DNA of 64,000 bases. Source: Synchiropus splendidus (lineage: Eukaryota > Chordata > Actinopteri > Syngnathiformes > Callionymidae). A model generated the notes under the pieces. It searched no databases, was not told the DNA's origin, and worked only from the letters and a program-made list of their open reading frames with translations. The DNA is taken from the NCBI RefSeq assembly GCF_027744825.2, contig NC_071347.1, forward strand, positions 14,798,501-14,862,500. The letters run 5' to 3'. The position numbers and the translations under genes were made by a program. Position 1 is the first letter of the stretch; each line of letters begins with the position of its first letter. This document shows, in pieces, positions 11,501-22,997 of the stretch.

Positions 11501-12560
11501 CGACGTGCTCCCACGCGCGGGAGACGCTCCGCACGGAACCGCTGTTATCGTCCACAAACCCTTCGTCAAGCTAATTTACTTAATTAGCCGCTCTGATTAA
11601 AATAGTACCGGCCAATTTACATCATATCTGTCGACTCGGAATTGAGGAAGCCGCTCCATGTTTCGGTGAAGCAGGTGATCTGGCGGCTTTTAGGGCCGGT
11701 TTCTCCAGTGTTGGAGGAAAGATGGCAGTGATAGCTGTCCTTCACACCTCTTCCACGTTCCCCATGTCGCGCCATCCTTGAACTTCTATACGATGTCTTC
11801 AGCCCCGGCGTCTATTACCTTCAATAGGCAAATGGAAAAGAATGTCTATGGTCCTTTAAGCAAGCAGCAAGAGACCAATTAGCAAGTATCTCTATTCAAT
11901 TTCTCCATATCTCTACTTAGTGAGAGTGAGGGGGAAGGAGCCGGGTCTTGGGGGGGAGGAGTTTTGAGGCGCGCAGACAGGAAGGAGAGGAAAACAAAGC
12001 AATCATCTCCCAGTGCTTGCCCTCCTCTCCCCTCTCCTGCGCAGCTCCAATTACTGGCTGCTCTGGCTGCCATCAGTATGCAGCAGGGCCGCTCCGCTCC
12101 TCCACTCGCCCCAGGCCATTGAATATGTTACCTCCGCTATGGGGCTCGGGGCTCAGGGGCACTGCGCCCCCTAACCCCCTGGATAATTTGGGATTCCTGC
12201 CTCTGCCTTGGAGAGCTGAAAACAAATAAAACACCCGGATAAATAAAGTGAAAATAAGTTTCCCTCGATCTACTGATTTATTGATTTCTTCATTCCTTCG
12301 CTTATGATTTGTAAATCATGACTGATCCGCCGCCACCCACACTTCCGTCCCCACCGTGCCGCGGAGTTGGAGGAAACATTTCATGCACGCTAAAGTTTTG
12401 GCAGCTGAAGCACGTAATGGAGGCAATAAAAGTGACCACAGCACATATGAAATATGAGGCTGTATAGATTCCCCGTTAATAAATGGAGCGTTTGAGTTAT
12501 TGATGGCCGTATTATCTGTATTAGGGGGGACTTCTGCATACGTGCTGCTCCCGTCACGTT
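11500..12560. promoter_or_regulatory. Candidate conserved non-coding block
   Basis: Repeat-free sequence contains TAATTAG at 11581-11587, GATTAAAA near 11595, CCAATTTAC near 11612, AATTAGCAAG near 11877 and AATTACTGG near 12048. These alternate with GC-rich words. Purine-rich GGGGGGAGGAG lies near 11951. The combination suggests enhancer-type sequence, but conservation could not be tested. No exon is apparent. Confidence 0.27.
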
Positions 12561-13216
12561 CGACGGCCACTTAAAGCAATAATACGGATGTTATAGTCGG
12601 ACGCTTTTGTGCTGTAAATATGAAAATATAGAACATACTTCAAATTGATTCAGAGAGTTGTCGACGCAAGATGCTTAAAATAGTTGTTAATCCTTCTGCT
12701 AAAAGATAAGTATTCTTTAATACATAGAAACAAATGAAATATAATACATTTGCACCGATCATGCACTGCTGCAGGGGAAAGTTATTTATGACATAATGCA
12801 CTTTAAAAAGCATTGTCCTTTGCTGTGTACATGAATGAAATTAATATTCTGTATGATACTTTATTTTTTCTGAACATTTCTATCCTAGAACTTTTATCTG
12901 TCTTTGGTGATCGTGGGACAGTTACTTTGCGCGGCCCACTATATTGTCAGCAGGTCTGTTGCTTGTAATTTCAAGTGCTAACAGAAGCTAAGCTAAAGTG
13001 CTCCACAAACACAACAGAAGAGTACGACGTGACTCGGGCGGATGAAGTGGACGTCCGTGAAGAGCAGGTTGCTGTGGCAACCCCTGATGGGAAATGTCAA
13101 AAGATGAAGAAGAAGATGAGATCAAAGATTCTCAAGCAAGAATCCAGTCATGAAAGAGCTGTCGTGACTGCTAGAATTAGCTCGCGATCCAGTCATCGTT
13201 CATCCTATTGTTCAGT
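12561..13216. other. AT-rich unique sequence
   Basis: It contains TATAAA- and TTTAAT-rich stretches at 12600-12900. The 113-codon + frame starting at 12975 is lysine- and serine-rich at its start, runs into the LINE tail downstream and has no recognisable domain. Nothing is supported as a gene. Confidence 0.35.
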
Positions 13217-13320
13217 ACATTCTGGGGTCGGTATTTATTCCACTTGGGGCGAAAGGTGGGGGACACTCTGGAGGCCACGGGTCCATCACTGGAGACGGAC
13301 AACCACTCATACTTAGAGAC
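13217..13320 (+). mobile_element. Non-LTR element tail fragment
   Basis: GGGGCGAAAGGTGGGGGACA, CTCTGGAGGCC, GTCCATCACTGGAGACGG and TAGAGACAATTC follow, in order, the well-known vertebrate LINE 3' tail ('gggcgaaaggcggggtacaccctggacaggtcgccagtccatcacaggg... agacaattt'). Divergence is high. A further short piece with CTTTTTGGACTGGGGGAAG lies near 13929-13955 and may be the continuation after a large insertion. Confidence 0.6.
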
Positions 13321-14590
13321 AATTCACTGACATCACTTACTGTGTCTATTTTAAATTTCGCTGGTCCTGCAACTTATACTCAGGTGACTTGAATGTATGA
13401 AAATATATGATTTCAGATCTACTTAAATGTTATCTGACACTGACCGAGGTGTGAACTTTACGCCCTGATAATCTTGGTTCTATCATAGAAATGGACAGGA
13501 TTGTGGTGGTTTTGGTGTCAGAGAAACATCATAACAAATTGACAGGAACAGGATCACAGCAACTATTGTTAGCGTGTGCAGACCGGACACCGTATTTATT
13601 TACTTGTCATTATTAAAAGCTAGTATTTTTACTGCAACCAATGCAATAAATGTCAAAAATACCTCCTTTGCTTCCTTGTTCCTCAGTCAGTTCTTTTCTC
13701 TGCTATGTTCTGTTCCACATCACAGTTCATGTCGACAGCGATACTAGATCGAAGTTACTTTATGGGAAGGCCTTTGTGGTGTTAACCGCTTCATGCAACA
13801 GGATTTTGTGAAATAAATTCGCCCCGAAAACAATTTTTAGTCCACTGCAACTTTCATTTTTCTTCTTCATGGTGCATTTTTGACTTGTGCGACTTATGCT
13901 CAACAGTCCAAAAGATACGGTCACCTCTCAATCTTTTTGGACTGGGGGAAGAAACCAGTGTACTTGTGAGCTCTAACAAACTCTTCAAACAAAGGAGTCC
14001 ATACCCGCGGTTACCATTGAAAGATTCCCAAGTGTTTTGCATTTTAGTTGTGTCACCCCAGTGATCTCCCCACTTGTAGCGTCTGAATCCAGAGGTGTAA
14101 TAATTGTAAATGGTGGCGTGAAATCTGAAGCTCTTCCGCTTCGCTGTGCCGCTAGAGGAGGTTACAGAGAGCCAAACTTTAATGTGGGCCGTCCAAGCTT
14201 GATCGCACTCGCGTCGCACCCCGAACTGCCGCCTCCTCTTCGCAGTGACACTAATGTCTGATTTATATTCCACTGATTCTCCCAAAACAGTTGGTGTAAA
14301 TGATGACTGCGTCGTGTAATGTAGCGCTGAATCAATTTCCAAACTTGTCCGTCCCCGCCGCACGGAGCGAGACAGAGACAATGATAGACCCACGGGGCGA
14401 ATTAAGAGACTGTTAGTGTTGATACTTGCCGAGGTTTTTCTCTCTTTCATAGCAGGCACTAACTGGCGGTATGTGGTGTATTTCTCCGCCGCAGTGCTAC
14501 TGGTTCACCTCACTGTAGAACACAGAGTCATGAACTGGCTCAGCACATGAACCAGATGGGCTTTTGTTAGGCTCACGGTTAGAAACTTTG
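13321..14590. other. Unique non-coding stretch with a long antisense frame
   Basis: A 201-codon minus-strand frame (14459 down to 13854) is open. It has no recognisable domain and no donor or acceptor at plausible ends, and an ORF of this length is expected by chance in a window of this size. No other feature is supported. Confidence 0.35.
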
Positions 14591-14985
14591 CACAGTTTTA
14601 AATAGGTCAAGATGGACTCATGGCTGGAACATGTGAAGAGGAGAGTCAGAGTGTTGAGGGTGGAGAAACCAGGTGTGAGTGAGAGGGAGGATGATCATGA
14701 TAGTTTAAGGTGGAAGAGGCTGACTTGCAGTGGCAACCTCTGTCTGCTGACCTGGACTGGTCATTGGAGACTGGTATCTCTGATGGTTATACATCTATGA
14801 CTGGTCAGTCTCATGGACCAGTCGTCCCGAGGTTTCGTGCTCAGATGTACTGAATGTTTGCAGCGATGTTGACAATCTATAGTGACAGACTGGTCACTCT
14901 GAACAGATGAACCAGTTTCTTTGGATTGACCACTCAGTTTAACAGCTATAGACCGGTTTCTCTCACGTTCCTCAGCCGTGGACCA
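14590..14985. repeat. Loose cluster of ACTGGTC/GACCAGT words
   Basis: ACTGGTC, ACTGGTA, GACCAGT, AACCAGT and ACCGGT variants recur about seven times in about 300 bp (14755-14965), on both strands and with irregular spacing. This could be a decayed minisatellite or chance word clustering. No regular period could be fixed by eye. Confidence 0.25.
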
Positions 14986-16374
14986 ACTCCATCATCACCT
15001 GATGCTGAGCAGTGTGTCACCTGAGATCTTCCTCTCGTGGTGAGTGCATATATCCTCACAACAATAGGAAGCACACGCTTGGTTCCCGTCCTTATTTCTC
15101 TTTAAGCTTCAGCGATGGCGAGTCCTTGACCTTTGCTGAGGGGAACCCTGAACTTAAGTTGAGTAAAGAGTCAGCTCTGAATCCTGCATCCAACAGATCC
15201 AAGAGTGTGTTGCTTCACAAACTTCCCTGAGTCAGTATGAGGCGACGGCGCCCATGAGCATATTCAGAGTTGCAGCAGTGAAGTCATGTTTAATGAGGCA
15301 GGACAAGTCATAGAGTCAAGAGGCCCAGCATTTTTCCCTCCCTCCATCACAGCGAACGTGCAACCAAAAGGCCTGTTGAAGGCCTCCATAACAGCACATA
15401 TGAAACAAACCACACACACTGGAGCTTGACAAGCTCATAAAGCATCATCTGTTTAAATGCCTTATGACAATGTAAGATTAATGACGGTTGAGCAGCAGCG
15501 ATGGAGGAGGCACCTGCTCCTCAAAGGCCACCTCTAATCATTGTCATCTGGACTCCCCGCTGACACACTAACCTGCTGTTCCTCAGGAAAGGAGATCTGC
15601 CTCCCAGATCCTCAAACACTTTGCTAGGCCCCGCTGTATTACCTTCCTAATTCGGCCCAGATGTGATGTCCCCACTCTGCCATTCTGTTTTTCTTCCACC
15701 CGCTCTGCTTCATCTCATTCCCACCTGCTAGCTGACCCCAGGACCCGAGGCCCAGACTCTCATTTGGTTTCCCTCTCTCAAAGTAAAGTCCCGCTCTTTG
15801 AATTGCAGCATTCTTTTCTTGCCCCAGGCTGGAGGGTGTGTAGTGAAGTCTGCGCACTACAGAGAGCACTGTCACGGTCTCCCGTGCCTGTTCTTGTCTT
15901 CATAAGAATCTCCTTGTTCCCGGCTGAGTGGTCGGTCGTCCATGTTGATGGAAAATGATACTTTACTTGCTGACTGCTCGCACGTCTCCCACTGTGACCG
16001 TATCACACAGTAATGCAGGAGTATCAGCGCTTAAAGAGAGAGTTGAAATGTAAAAATACTACATTACTATCAAAGCTGTTAGCCGTGTGTCAGCTTGGTT
16101 TTTCTTTTTAGCTGAGCTAAGTGTAGCCCAGATGGTTTCCTGAAAACAAACGTTTCAATCACAGCTGGTGGTTTTTAAGCTATTTTTATGTTTTTAATTT
16201 GTCTGATGGAATGGTGGTTTTTTTTCCATAGTTCTGGGATAATAATAGTATTTTAATTAAAGTTAAAAAAATGTTTCCATTGTTATCAATCTGGATATGC
16301 AGCACATTATTTCTGGGAAAGTTGTCCCTTGTTTATGTTCCACTGGTGCTGGTCCTAATTTGAGTGTGTGTCTC
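14986..16374. other. Unique non-coding stretch
   Basis: No exon with splice sites and no known repeat is visible. Frames stay under about 80 codons. There is an A/T-rich run at about 16190-16275. Confidence 0.4.
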
Positions 16375-16425
16375 AGAAGATGGGAGGAAACTGGAGTGTA
16401 CAGAAACATGAGCAGCACATTCCAA
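16375..16425 (+). mobile_element. Very short LINE tail remnant
   Basis: GATGGGAGGAAACTGGAGTG followed by GAAACATGAGCAG matches the '...gtgggaggaaaccggag...' portion of the same LINE tail seen at 4985-5055. It is too short for firm assignment. Confidence 0.3.
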
Positions 16426-16525
16426 TGGTGACATTTAGCCATAAATTAGAACTACCAGTGTTACACATCGGTTTCAACAGAATAAAGCACTTCATGTCAT
16501 CAGTTTCATTTGCTTTTTCCATGAG

Positions 16526-16748
16526 GTGACGGGTGATGTGGTTTCATGACACAGTATTGAAGGGTAGATGTTTCACGGAACAGTGTTCTGATATACATAT
16601 GCCACCAAATGGCATTGCCTGCTGTAAAATGTTTGGACTTGAACAACTAATTCTGAGAAACCTCACATCATTTCCAAACCAAGAACGCCATCTAGTGGCC
16701 TCTGAAAATTAGGGCACTGTTTCATGATACCTCACCTACACATCACTA
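16526..16748 (+). mobile_element. hAT-like MITE, copy C, with a doubled left terminus
   Basis: The body (about 16560-16748) closely matches copy B and ends CACATCACTA, whose complement TAGTGATGTG is the best-preserved terminus of the family. The left motif CCACCAAATGGC (16602-16613) has one mismatch to the CTCF core. The right motif on the minus strand (16687-16698) is CCACTAGATGGC, a full match. Upstream, 16526-16556 reads GTGACGGGTGATGTGG followed by TTTCATGACACAG, a second degenerate version of the left terminus. The start therefore appears duplicated or is the remnant of a second element. Confidence 0.78.
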
Positions 16749-16957
16749 GTTACCGTTACTTTAGAGATATGTGTTTGTCTATAGACAAAATAATGAAAAA
16801 AATGGAAAATGGATTTCAATGTAGGACAATGATAAGTTAAAAAAAAAGAAAAATCACTACATGGGTGGGTGAGAGTGTTTTCTGTAAGACGCATATACGC
16901 TGCTAGATGATACAAGCCAGAAAAAAGTAATAAAAGGAAAATAAAAAGTGGTCAAAA
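16749..16957. other. A-rich unique spacer
   Basis: Several A-runs are present and no feature is recognised. It ends at the 5' boundary of the LTR-like element. Confidence 0.4.
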
Positions 16958-17653
16958 TGTCATGTCCGCACTTTGTCTATTTTGTCATTGTCTGTTCCGT
17001 GTTTCCTCATGCTTTTATTTTGGTTACTCCCGGTTGTTCCTGCGTTTCCTTTTCCTTCTTTCTGAGCGGTACAGCTGGCGTGCATTTGATGATCAAGCCT
17101 TCCACGGATATCAACCCCTCGACGCCAGATTGTGCTGCCAGATGGTTTCTTCTCGTTCCTCATGGTAAACTCTTTCAAGACTAGAACTATCCCGTTGCAT
17201 TCCCTCCAATTCTCTGAAGCCTGTGCGTGCTCAAATTCCATTTCAGCCGCTTTCTTAGTTCCTCATTCTTCCTCGCTCCGTTTCTGTTTGTCCGTGTCTT
17301 TCCTCCTTCGCTATTTTACCTGCGTTTACCTCACTTTTCATTTTTCATTGACATAGTTATATCCTCGTGTGTGTTTTCCACCACTGAGCGTTTTTCGTTT
17401 ATTGGGCCTCGTGAGCTTATCTTAGTGCGTTTGCGTTCTCGGCTTGATTCTAATTCTTTCTGTTTCAGGTTCTTCCCCAGCCCTTACGTGTATTTCCCAG
17501 CCAGCGTTCTGGTTCTGGCGCCTTTTGTTCTCCTGATTTGTTCGTCTGTATATTATCTCGTCATTGTTTATTAAACTCTTAAATTATTTGTGCCCGAGCC
17601 TTCTGTCGACCAGTACACTTTGCACTTGGGTCCAACTTTGAGTAGCCATGACA
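16958..17653 (+). mobile_element. Probable solo LTR (LTR retrotransposon)
   Basis: The 696-bp segment starts TGTCATG and ends CATGACA, so it has TG...CA ends set in a 7-bp inverted repeat. The flanks are CAAAA (16953-16957) and GAAAA (17654-17658), a possible 5-bp target duplication with one change. The body is pyrimidine-rich on the + strand. Near its 3' end it has an ATTAAA polyadenylation-type signal (17570-17575) followed by CTTTGCACTTGGGTCC, a word I associate with fish LTR and LINE 3' ends. No coding domains flank it, so recombination to a solo LTR is the best guess. A Ty3/gypsy origin is plausible but not shown. The 115-codon frames inside are hydrophobic by composition only. Confidence 0.5.
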
Positions 17654-17793
17654 GAAAAGGTGTTTCTTTACGACGGCCAGGAGACGAGGAGCCATTTTGT
17701 CAGAGATGAACAGAACATGAACGTGTCTCTCTAAATCTGTGCAGACCAACATGTAAACAAATGTGAAATATGGATCTCATCTGCGATGGTTTG

Positions 17794-17795
17794 AA

Positions 17796-17857
<62 letters not shown>

Positions 17858-17858
17858 T
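17794..17858. repeat. Poly-A followed by (AT)n microsatellite
   Basis: About 20 A residues run directly into about 20 AT dinucleotides ending near 17852, with one AAATATAT interruption. It could be the A-tail of a retroposed copy, but no retroposon body is recognised next to it. Confidence 0.9.
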
Positions 17859-17929
17859 ATGCTCTTCTCAGTCCTGGTCACGTTTGGATGAGGAACACGT
17901 GCTGTTGCACCGGCTAAAAGAGCTGGACT

Positions 17930-18590
17930 TTAATTGGATTGCTTGGCTCCTCTGAGCTGATGGACAAGCTCGTCTCTCAGGGCCGCCAGCGTCTGTCTCC
18001 ACTGGACGGGCCCCAGTAAATAATCTCTCTCCCCTTAATGCTTACCGTTAATTGTATGTTTTTTCCCCCTCCTTGTCAAGATACGGGGGTGGGGTGGGGG
18101 GGTAATTAAGACAATGCCTTCACTTTGGGCGGGTGGGGGGCGGGGTGTATCCCACCAGGACCGAGGCAGGTGCCTCTTACTGGAAGAGTCGGACTGACAA
18201 GACCTGCCAATCATGCTGGAGAGCTCTCCATGTTTCCAGCTCCGAGGTGCTCTATTCCCCTTTGTCCGTTTATCCCAAACACAGTTTTAAAAGGCTGTGG
18301 ATTAAGCAGGTAGCAAACAGTCTGTCGGAGGGAATCGGCCGTCCCCAGTCTGCGTGAGCGTCGTCTGTCTGGGCCCATCTACAGCTGCTGGAAGGTTTTA
18401 TCCCGCCATTGATTCACCAGCTTATCAGTGGGAATGTTGCTACAAACACGTGCCGCCGCCGCGCCGCTTTATTAAAAGCTGCAGTTGTGTTGATAAATGG
18501 TTCGAGACGGCAAACGCTTATTCCCACGGCGACGCGCTGAACAAACACATCAGCATTCTCAGGAAACTTTGGTTTTAAAATGTCAGTGTT
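17930..18590. promoter_or_regulatory. Candidate conserved non-coding block
   Basis: CCTTAATGCTTACCGTTAATTG (split across 18034-18055), TAATTA at 18103-18108 and several GC-rich words occur in repeat-free sequence. G-rich GGGGTGGGGTGGGGGGG-type runs (18085-18102 and 18128-18146) could form a G-quadruplex on the + strand. The regulatory role is inferred only. Confidence 0.22.
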
Positions 18591-18654
18591 TAAGCGTCGG
18601 AGCGTGCGCTGGTTAGGATTACTGAATCATCGGGGACTGAGAAGATGGACCCGG

Positions 18655-18735
18655 ACACGTGTCAAACTCAAGGCCTGTGGGCCAAACAGGGCCCAGCAAC
18701 CTTTTATGTGGCCAAGAGTTCTAGTTCATATAGTG
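18655..18735 (+). mobile_element. hAT-type repeat end fragment
   Basis: GTGTCAAACTCAAGGCCTGT, GGGCCAAACAGGGCCC and TTTTATGTGGCCAAGAG follow the order of a widespread vertebrate hAT-type repeat terminus ('gtcaaactcaaggcccgggggccaaatctggcccgcc... ttttatgtggcc'). No second terminus was found, so it is a fragment. Confidence 0.5.
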
Positions 18736-18958
18736 ACCTAGAAAACCCAGCAAATGTTTGTGCTTCAAGGGACTTCTGTTTTGGTGTTTGGTAAAGGAGG
18801 ATAAATGCTAAAGCTAAAACGCTTAGTTTAGCATTCAGCTAATAAGAGACAAAATCAACAATGTTCATGTCATATTCCCTATTAAAGGAGTTCTAGTCAT
18901 AGATAATATTTGTTCTTCCTGCGACTCACATTTCGCCCCTTCAGTTTGACCCACTTTT

Positions 18959-19315
18959 AGGGCTGCAACCACTAGTCGACTATAATCGAGTATTAAATTT
19001 CTCGCATATGGATTCATGAGTCGACTAGTGATGACATCACGACTCTCTTTTCCACAGCTTAGCACAATCACGGGTGAAATGGCTGCGGCTGGAAACGGTT
19101 TAAAACGGATGCGTCAAAGACTTAAGTCAGATGAAACATTTGCAAAACTTCAAAATCACGAACAAAATCCACGTTTCTATAAGAATTTAACCAAATAGTT
19201 ACATAGAAATTTACATAGAATACAAATTTACATAGATTAAAAGGAAGAAAACAAACAAACATATGCCGACGAGTGGAGTAATAGTTTAGGTAGTGGGTGA
19301 CTAGTTGACTATCAA
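18959..19315 (+). mobile_element. hAT-type MITE, AGGGCTGCAAC terminus
   Basis: It starts AGGGCTGCAACCACTAGTCG and ends with GTGACTAGTTGACTATC-type sequence, the pattern of small fish hAT elements with 'agggctgcaac...tagtcgac' ends. The right end lacks the expected GTTGCAGCCCT complement and seems truncated. The 60-codon frame within (19016-19198) is not a transposase. Confidence 0.55.
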
Positions 19316-19700
19316 AACACTGTACAATATCCTAAGTAGCAGTCCTTCTCCCAAGAAGGTGACGACTCTTCAGGTCGTCTCCTGGTGGGCATCATTTTCA
19401 ACTTCATGAAGGGATTGTGACTCGGGGTTTGCTTCATGTTTGAAGCACTGTAATGGCTGTAATTCACTTCATCTTTCCATGAGCTAAGAGCTAGCACACG
19501 AGCTAAAGTCCTTCAGATGCTAACAAATGACTTGTTTTCGCTTCAATGGTTTTGGAGCTTAAACTTTAGTCACCTACTGTATATACTCATCCGGACTGAG
19601 CCCTACGTTGGGCACCAAATGCTGAAGTAGTGTGTCCTGCTGTGGGTGCCTTTTATTTTGAAAAAATGATTTTAAAAGTGACATTTAATAAGCCTAAAAT
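19316..19700. other. Unique non-coding stretch
   Basis: No repeat, exon or motif cluster is supported. The 61-codon minus frame has no domain. Confidence 0.4.
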
Positions 19701-20470
19701 CTGTTGTGTTTCTGGAGACCGAAGCCGAGACTGAGGTAGCCTTGCAACCACCCATGCGAGGAGATAAGTGAGCGGTTTCTTTTGCCGTCAAACACCACCA
19801 AACTCCCCCCAAAACATTTCCACCTAGCAGCGGCCGGCTGACCTCATGTCAGGCTCCTTCTTGGATGTGAATCTTATACCTGACCCGCAGGGCATTGTCA
19901 AACCCTGGAAAGCCATGCGGAGGGAGCTGCAGTATAATAACATAATCATGTGAAAGGAGCCTAATGGTTTTGGATTAAAAAAAAAGCGTGGCATCTCTTT
20001 AAACTTGCGGCTCATCTAGTCGACAGGCTGGAGAGAGATGCCAGCAGCTATTCTCTGTGGAGTGGGAAAGCAGGTCATGGAGTCACGGCCACTAAGAGCC
20101 GCTGTGCTATAGAGTGCCACTGACAGGCCGCGGTCTCATCTGGCTGCCTCGCCGAAATCTGCCCGCTGAATACAGCCGGCAGAAAAGATATCCTTGTATC
20201 GAACAGCACGTGTTGATGCTGCTGCCGCCGCTGAATCGGAATCTGTCTGGAATCTTCGTTTTTATTTTTGAAAAATGGGAAGCCCCACTCTGCGGCGAAT
20301 GCGATACGGGGGATAAGTGAATGGAAGAGTGGGTTTGATTCCCGCCGCATCCCTCAGCCACTCGTCGCACACAGACAGGAAATGGACAGCCACTTTGGGG
20401 AAATCCAATTCGGCGGTGGTCCACTGTGGGAAAGATTGAATCATGTGGACATTTGAGGTGATTTAATGGT
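19700..20470. promoter_or_regulatory. Candidate conserved non-coding block
   Basis: Repeat-free, moderately GC-rich sequence carries words such as GGATTAAAAAA (19973-19983), TTTAAACTTG and GCTGAATCGG. Overlapping frames of 60 to 144 codons on both strands have no domain. It is included because its texture resembles other regulatory-looking blocks in this window; this is weak evidence. Confidence 0.18.
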
Positions 20471-21781
20471 GTTAACATGCGCACGGCGCGGCTAAAGCTA
20501 CACCGGCTGGAGATGATTGAGTTCAGCCTGGAAACAGTCACTTTTTCCTCCCGAGTCCATTTGACTGGACCGAACGGATGAACATTCTCAGGCGCTGTGA
20601 GAGTGATTCATTCTCTGGTTGGACTTGTGAAGTCCTCTGATCCACTTTCTCGGTGTTACGTCGCTGAAGCGCACCTTGTTTATTGATTCTCACTGGTCTT
20701 GTCATCGACTTGATCCTTTTAGTCCCAGTCAGCCCTGAAAGAATAGTCATTTCTGGAGAGTAAATTTGTGACATGTCCCGTCCCATTGACCCTGACAAAC
20801 ACTTTAAAACGTGATTTAAATTGCATGTACCCCAGATGAAGCCACTTTTGTTGCCATAGCACAGGCATGTATTATTCATCTGACCCTACATCTTGACATG
20901 TGCAGGTCTTATATCTCCAGTAATATCTGCTGCGTATCAGCTATCTTTGGAACTGCACTTCAACTTCTTCCACACACAATTTGTTGTCTTCCCCTGCCTT
21001 TTTCTTTGTTTAAATAGTATGTTTAAGAACTACATTTTCACTTTTTCTCAAAGTAAACTTGAAGTTCACAGTAATTCCGACCAACTTTACTTTGGTATTG
21101 TATCACATTTTGGTCATTAACTGTAGCTGACATCAACTCAGGACTATCGCCCAAGGCAGTTGAAAAACTGTATCGCAGGTTTTAAAAAAAGCAAAAGAAA
21201 GAAAATAAAGATGTGAGGCGTCTAACAGAGTCATGTAGCCATGCCAGCTCAAAAAGGCTAACGCTACAGGCTAAGCTACTAGTTTTACAATGGGTTGTTT
21301 ACTTTATTTTGTACTGGTTTTGATCTCTACAAATGTTCACAGTAAGACAGTTAAAGTTAAAGGGTGCGATGTGATACGACACCTTAAGACGCAACATCTG
21401 CTAACACGTTAGCGTCCCTCCACTTTATATCTGTTTTTCGAGCAGAGAGACGAACAACGTCTGGTGCTTCATTTTAAAACTGCCTCAATGAACAGTGAGT
21501 ATAAATGGTGGTGCACAGTCTCCTGCGGTGATGGACCCCAAAACAGTCATGATGTCATCAGGAAACGGTGACGTTGTTTATGGATGTAATGCATTTTGTA
21601 TTTTCCCCCGCCAACCTTCCTCCATTAACATTTGTTATGTATCTCTGCTTGAAAAAATACGGCTCAAGGTTTCTTGGCTTCTGGTGTGGACGATAAATTC
21701 TCCAAAGACCTGTCGGATGTTTGACTCCGCCACTCCGCTCAAATTGAAATTTAAAAGTCACGTTCAGATATTGTAGTTCAG
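20471..21781. other. Unique non-coding stretch
   Basis: Frames reach at most 113 codons with no domain or splice pair. No repeat was recognised. Confidence 0.4.
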
Positions 21782-21802
21782 ATATATATATATATATATA
21801 TA
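21782..21802. repeat. (AT)10 microsatellite
   Basis: An uninterrupted run of alternating A and T about 21 bases long, followed by about 500 bases of AT-rich sequence (to about 22310) with no other feature. Confidence 0.9.
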
Positions 21803-22549
21803 AAACTAAACAAAACATCATATTTTATAATTTGTTTTTTAAATTTTGAATTATATTGATGACCCATAATATATTTTCAAAATAAAGACAATTAAATCTT
21901 TAAATTTGTTATAAATTAACCAAATATTTTCATACAAAAAAATAAATAAATAATTTCACCAAACTATCCATATAATATTATTGCATAACTAGAGAGACAT
22001 TAAAGTACGCGACACAATGTGTTGGTTTTCTCAGTATAATTAAGGACAAAACATTTTCTTTTAAAGAAATGTTTTAGAAGGAAAAAGTCATTGTATTTCA
22101 CACTGTACATTATCATGATTCAGAACCTGTTCATGTTAACATGTTACCTAATGTGTTTGTTATTTCTTCATTTCTCGATTGTCTTTATGCGTAAGGGACA
22201 GCCGGAATTTATTTATTTATCTAATGGTGAGGGTAAATTTACAACCGTACAGATGCTCCACTTTATAGCAAACCAGCATTTGAGTTTGTTTTCTTTCCAA
22301 GTCCCAGCTTGACAAGAGGTCAACGTTCTTGACCTCCTCACAGAGAAGTGGATCCAAGCGCGCTGAAAAGACGCGGCCTGTCTGCGCCTCAGTGTCTGCT
22401 CGCTGTTTAGTTAAACTTGGTGAAAGTGTTTGGCGGCGCTGCCTTCCACCCCGGCAGAGACGTGAACAATGTCCGCTCTCGCGTCAGCTCGCCCAGAGCG
22501 TGGGAGTGCTGCTATCTGGACACAAGCTTGAGCCGACTTTTTTTTTATT

Positions 22550-22577
22550 TTTTTTATCAACAACAACAACAACAACA
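22550..22577. repeat. Poly-T then (CAA)n microsatellite
   Basis: A T-rich tract (22538-22556) is followed by about six CAA units to 22576. A 198-codon minus frame spans this region; it encodes low-complexity residues here and has no domain. Confidence 0.85.
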
Positions 22578-22973
22578 TCCTCCTCCTGGTCCTCACCAGA
22601 CACATGTCCGCTCTCTCTTCTCTGTGCGAGCGCCGTAACCCTGATGAGCTGACCACATCCTTCCAATACTTCACAAGATAAATAATGGAACCCTCGATGG
22701 CCCTTGATGGACAAAAATTGCTCCTCCAGCTGCCACTTCGTCCTTTGCTTTGTTCTGGAGAGCGACGACAACAAATGGGCACGAAGACCAAGACAACACA
22801 TTTCACCGTGATAACAGACATTACTGCGCCGCTGGGATGATCTGCGCCATTAGAGCCAGGCGCTGCGCAAACAGTCATAAAGAAGCCTTCAAAAGACATG
22901 AGATCTGAGCGAGAGAGGTTCATCCTGCAGGATGGCGTCAGCTGCTGCTGTGACTCCGGGTGGAGGTGGGCGC

Positions 22974-22997
22974 CTCCGCCAATAGGTGGCAGTGTTC
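22974..22997 (+). promoter_or_regulatory. Single CTCF-like motif outside the MITEs
   Basis: GCCAATAGGTGGCAGTGTT (from about 22978) matches the CTCF core CCASYAGRKGGC at all but one position and continues with the favoured CAG. It lies in GC-rich sequence (22930-23050) away from any recognised repeat. Occupancy is unknown. Confidence 0.4.

Noticed and set aside
13854..14459. 201-codon minus frame
   Set aside because: Same reasons, and it overlaps sequence with LINE-tail words.
17770..17955. Small + strand ORF with Tyr/Ile run
   Set aside because: It is a translation of poly-A and (AT)n simple sequence.
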